NCBI GenBank assembly: GCA_026770585.1
Contig: MU646486.1
Span: 117,785-128,098, forward strand
DNA: 10,314 nt
DNA from: Baffinella frigidus
Lineage: Eukaryota > Cryptophyceae > Cryptomonadales > Baffinellaceae
Direction of reading: 5' to 3'
In this document: positions 10,158 through 10,314 of the stretch, piece after piece
Layout of the letters: every line of letters starts with the position of its first letter
How positions within the stretch are numbered: position 1 is the first letter of the stretch
Made by a program: the position numbers and the translations under genes
The notes under the pieces: model-generated
Told to the model about the DNA's origin: nothing
The model's input: the letters and a program-made list of their open reading frames with translations, nothing else
Database searches by the model: none

Positions 10158-10203
10158 TGTGGATGTACATGTTATGAGCATCGGGGTTTCTCAGGGACCC
10201 GGT
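10158..10203 (+). repeat. Spaced repeat GGATGTACATGTTATGAGCA, copy 3
   Basis: CTTGTGGATGTACATGTTAT, then GAGCATCGGGGTTTCTCAGG, then GACCCGG. It matches copy 1 over about 45 bases including the tail, with small differences. Confidence 0.85.
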
Positions 10204-10208
10204 CGGCT

Positions 10209-10314
10209 GTTTGCTTTACTGTAAATCTTTCTCTCGGTCTCTGCTATCTCATCTCCCCTTTCTCCTCTCTGCTCTCTCCCCCCCCCGCCCCCCCCCATCT
10301 CTCTCCTCTCTCTC
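10209..10314 (+). repeat. Pyrimidine-rich simple sequence at the right edge
   Basis: CTTTCTCTCGGTCTCTGC grades into TCTCTCC runs and two poly-C blocks (CCCCCCCCCGCCCCCCCCC). It is the reverse polarity of the GA tracts near the left end, and is cut by the window edge. Confidence 0.9.

Overview
The window looks like nuclear DNA of a eukaryote. It has GT-AG introns, degenerate CCCTAAA/TTTAGGG (plant-type) telomere-like arrays, long GA/CT simple repeats, minisatellites and several small non-coding inverted-repeat elements. There is no bacterial-style gene packing, no rRNA and no convincing tRNA. The TTTAGGG-type repeat is found in plants, many algae, apicomplexans and other protists. Together with very repeat-rich introns this suggests an alga or other protist, but the lineage cannot be fixed from the sequence.

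The left two thirds (about 200-6610, + strand) contain one broken-looking but readable gene whose coding parts are too short to stand out as long ORFs. Five short exons were found by reading motifs across splice sites: A (354-436), B (2355-2460), C (3622-3739), D (5184-5317) and E (6442-6513), with a doubtful last exon F (6584-6607). Their phases fit at every junction: A-B phase 2, B-C phase 0, C-D phase 1, D-E phase 0. A+B gives an extended PHD (ePHD) zinc finger: CDICGKKGAAIGC then YHYHCAYKAGL then CPAH. C+D gives a Tudor/Agenet-like chromatin-reader fold: EIFW, GWYRGGVID, QVMYSVEPYG, then DEWVALSEVRVRIVD. ePHD followed by Tudor recalls the C-terminal half of KDM4-type proteins, but the family is not established. 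The gene must extend left of the window.

Exons A to D are each surrounded by partial copies of themselves. Copies keeping the acceptor side lie only upstream of the complete exon, and copies keeping the donor side lie only downstream. The introns appear to have grown by tandem duplications that cross exon-intron borders while leaving one complete exon each. The duplicated borders sit among GA tracts (A), telomere-like repeats (B, C), a TATACTGGTGTGTACA minisatellite (C, unit about 194 bp) and a GTTAGTACCGG minisatellite (D, unit about 191 bp).

The right third (about 6610-10314) shows no gene I can support. It holds dispersed non-coding repeats: a second copy of a 157-bp MITE-like element (the first is in the A-B intron), a nearly perfect 67-bp-arm palindrome (7546-7715), a 35-bp-arm foldback element (7224-7447), a TIR-bounded element (7868-8031), about 245-bp tandem repeats with nested 22-bp repeats (8691-9310), an 87-bp-arm inverted repeat (9294-9560), three spaced copies of a 24-bp sequence (9706-10182), and a pyrimidine-rich right end. 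An 11-mer, GTTGACTTAAG, and its core GTTGACTT recur across the whole window.
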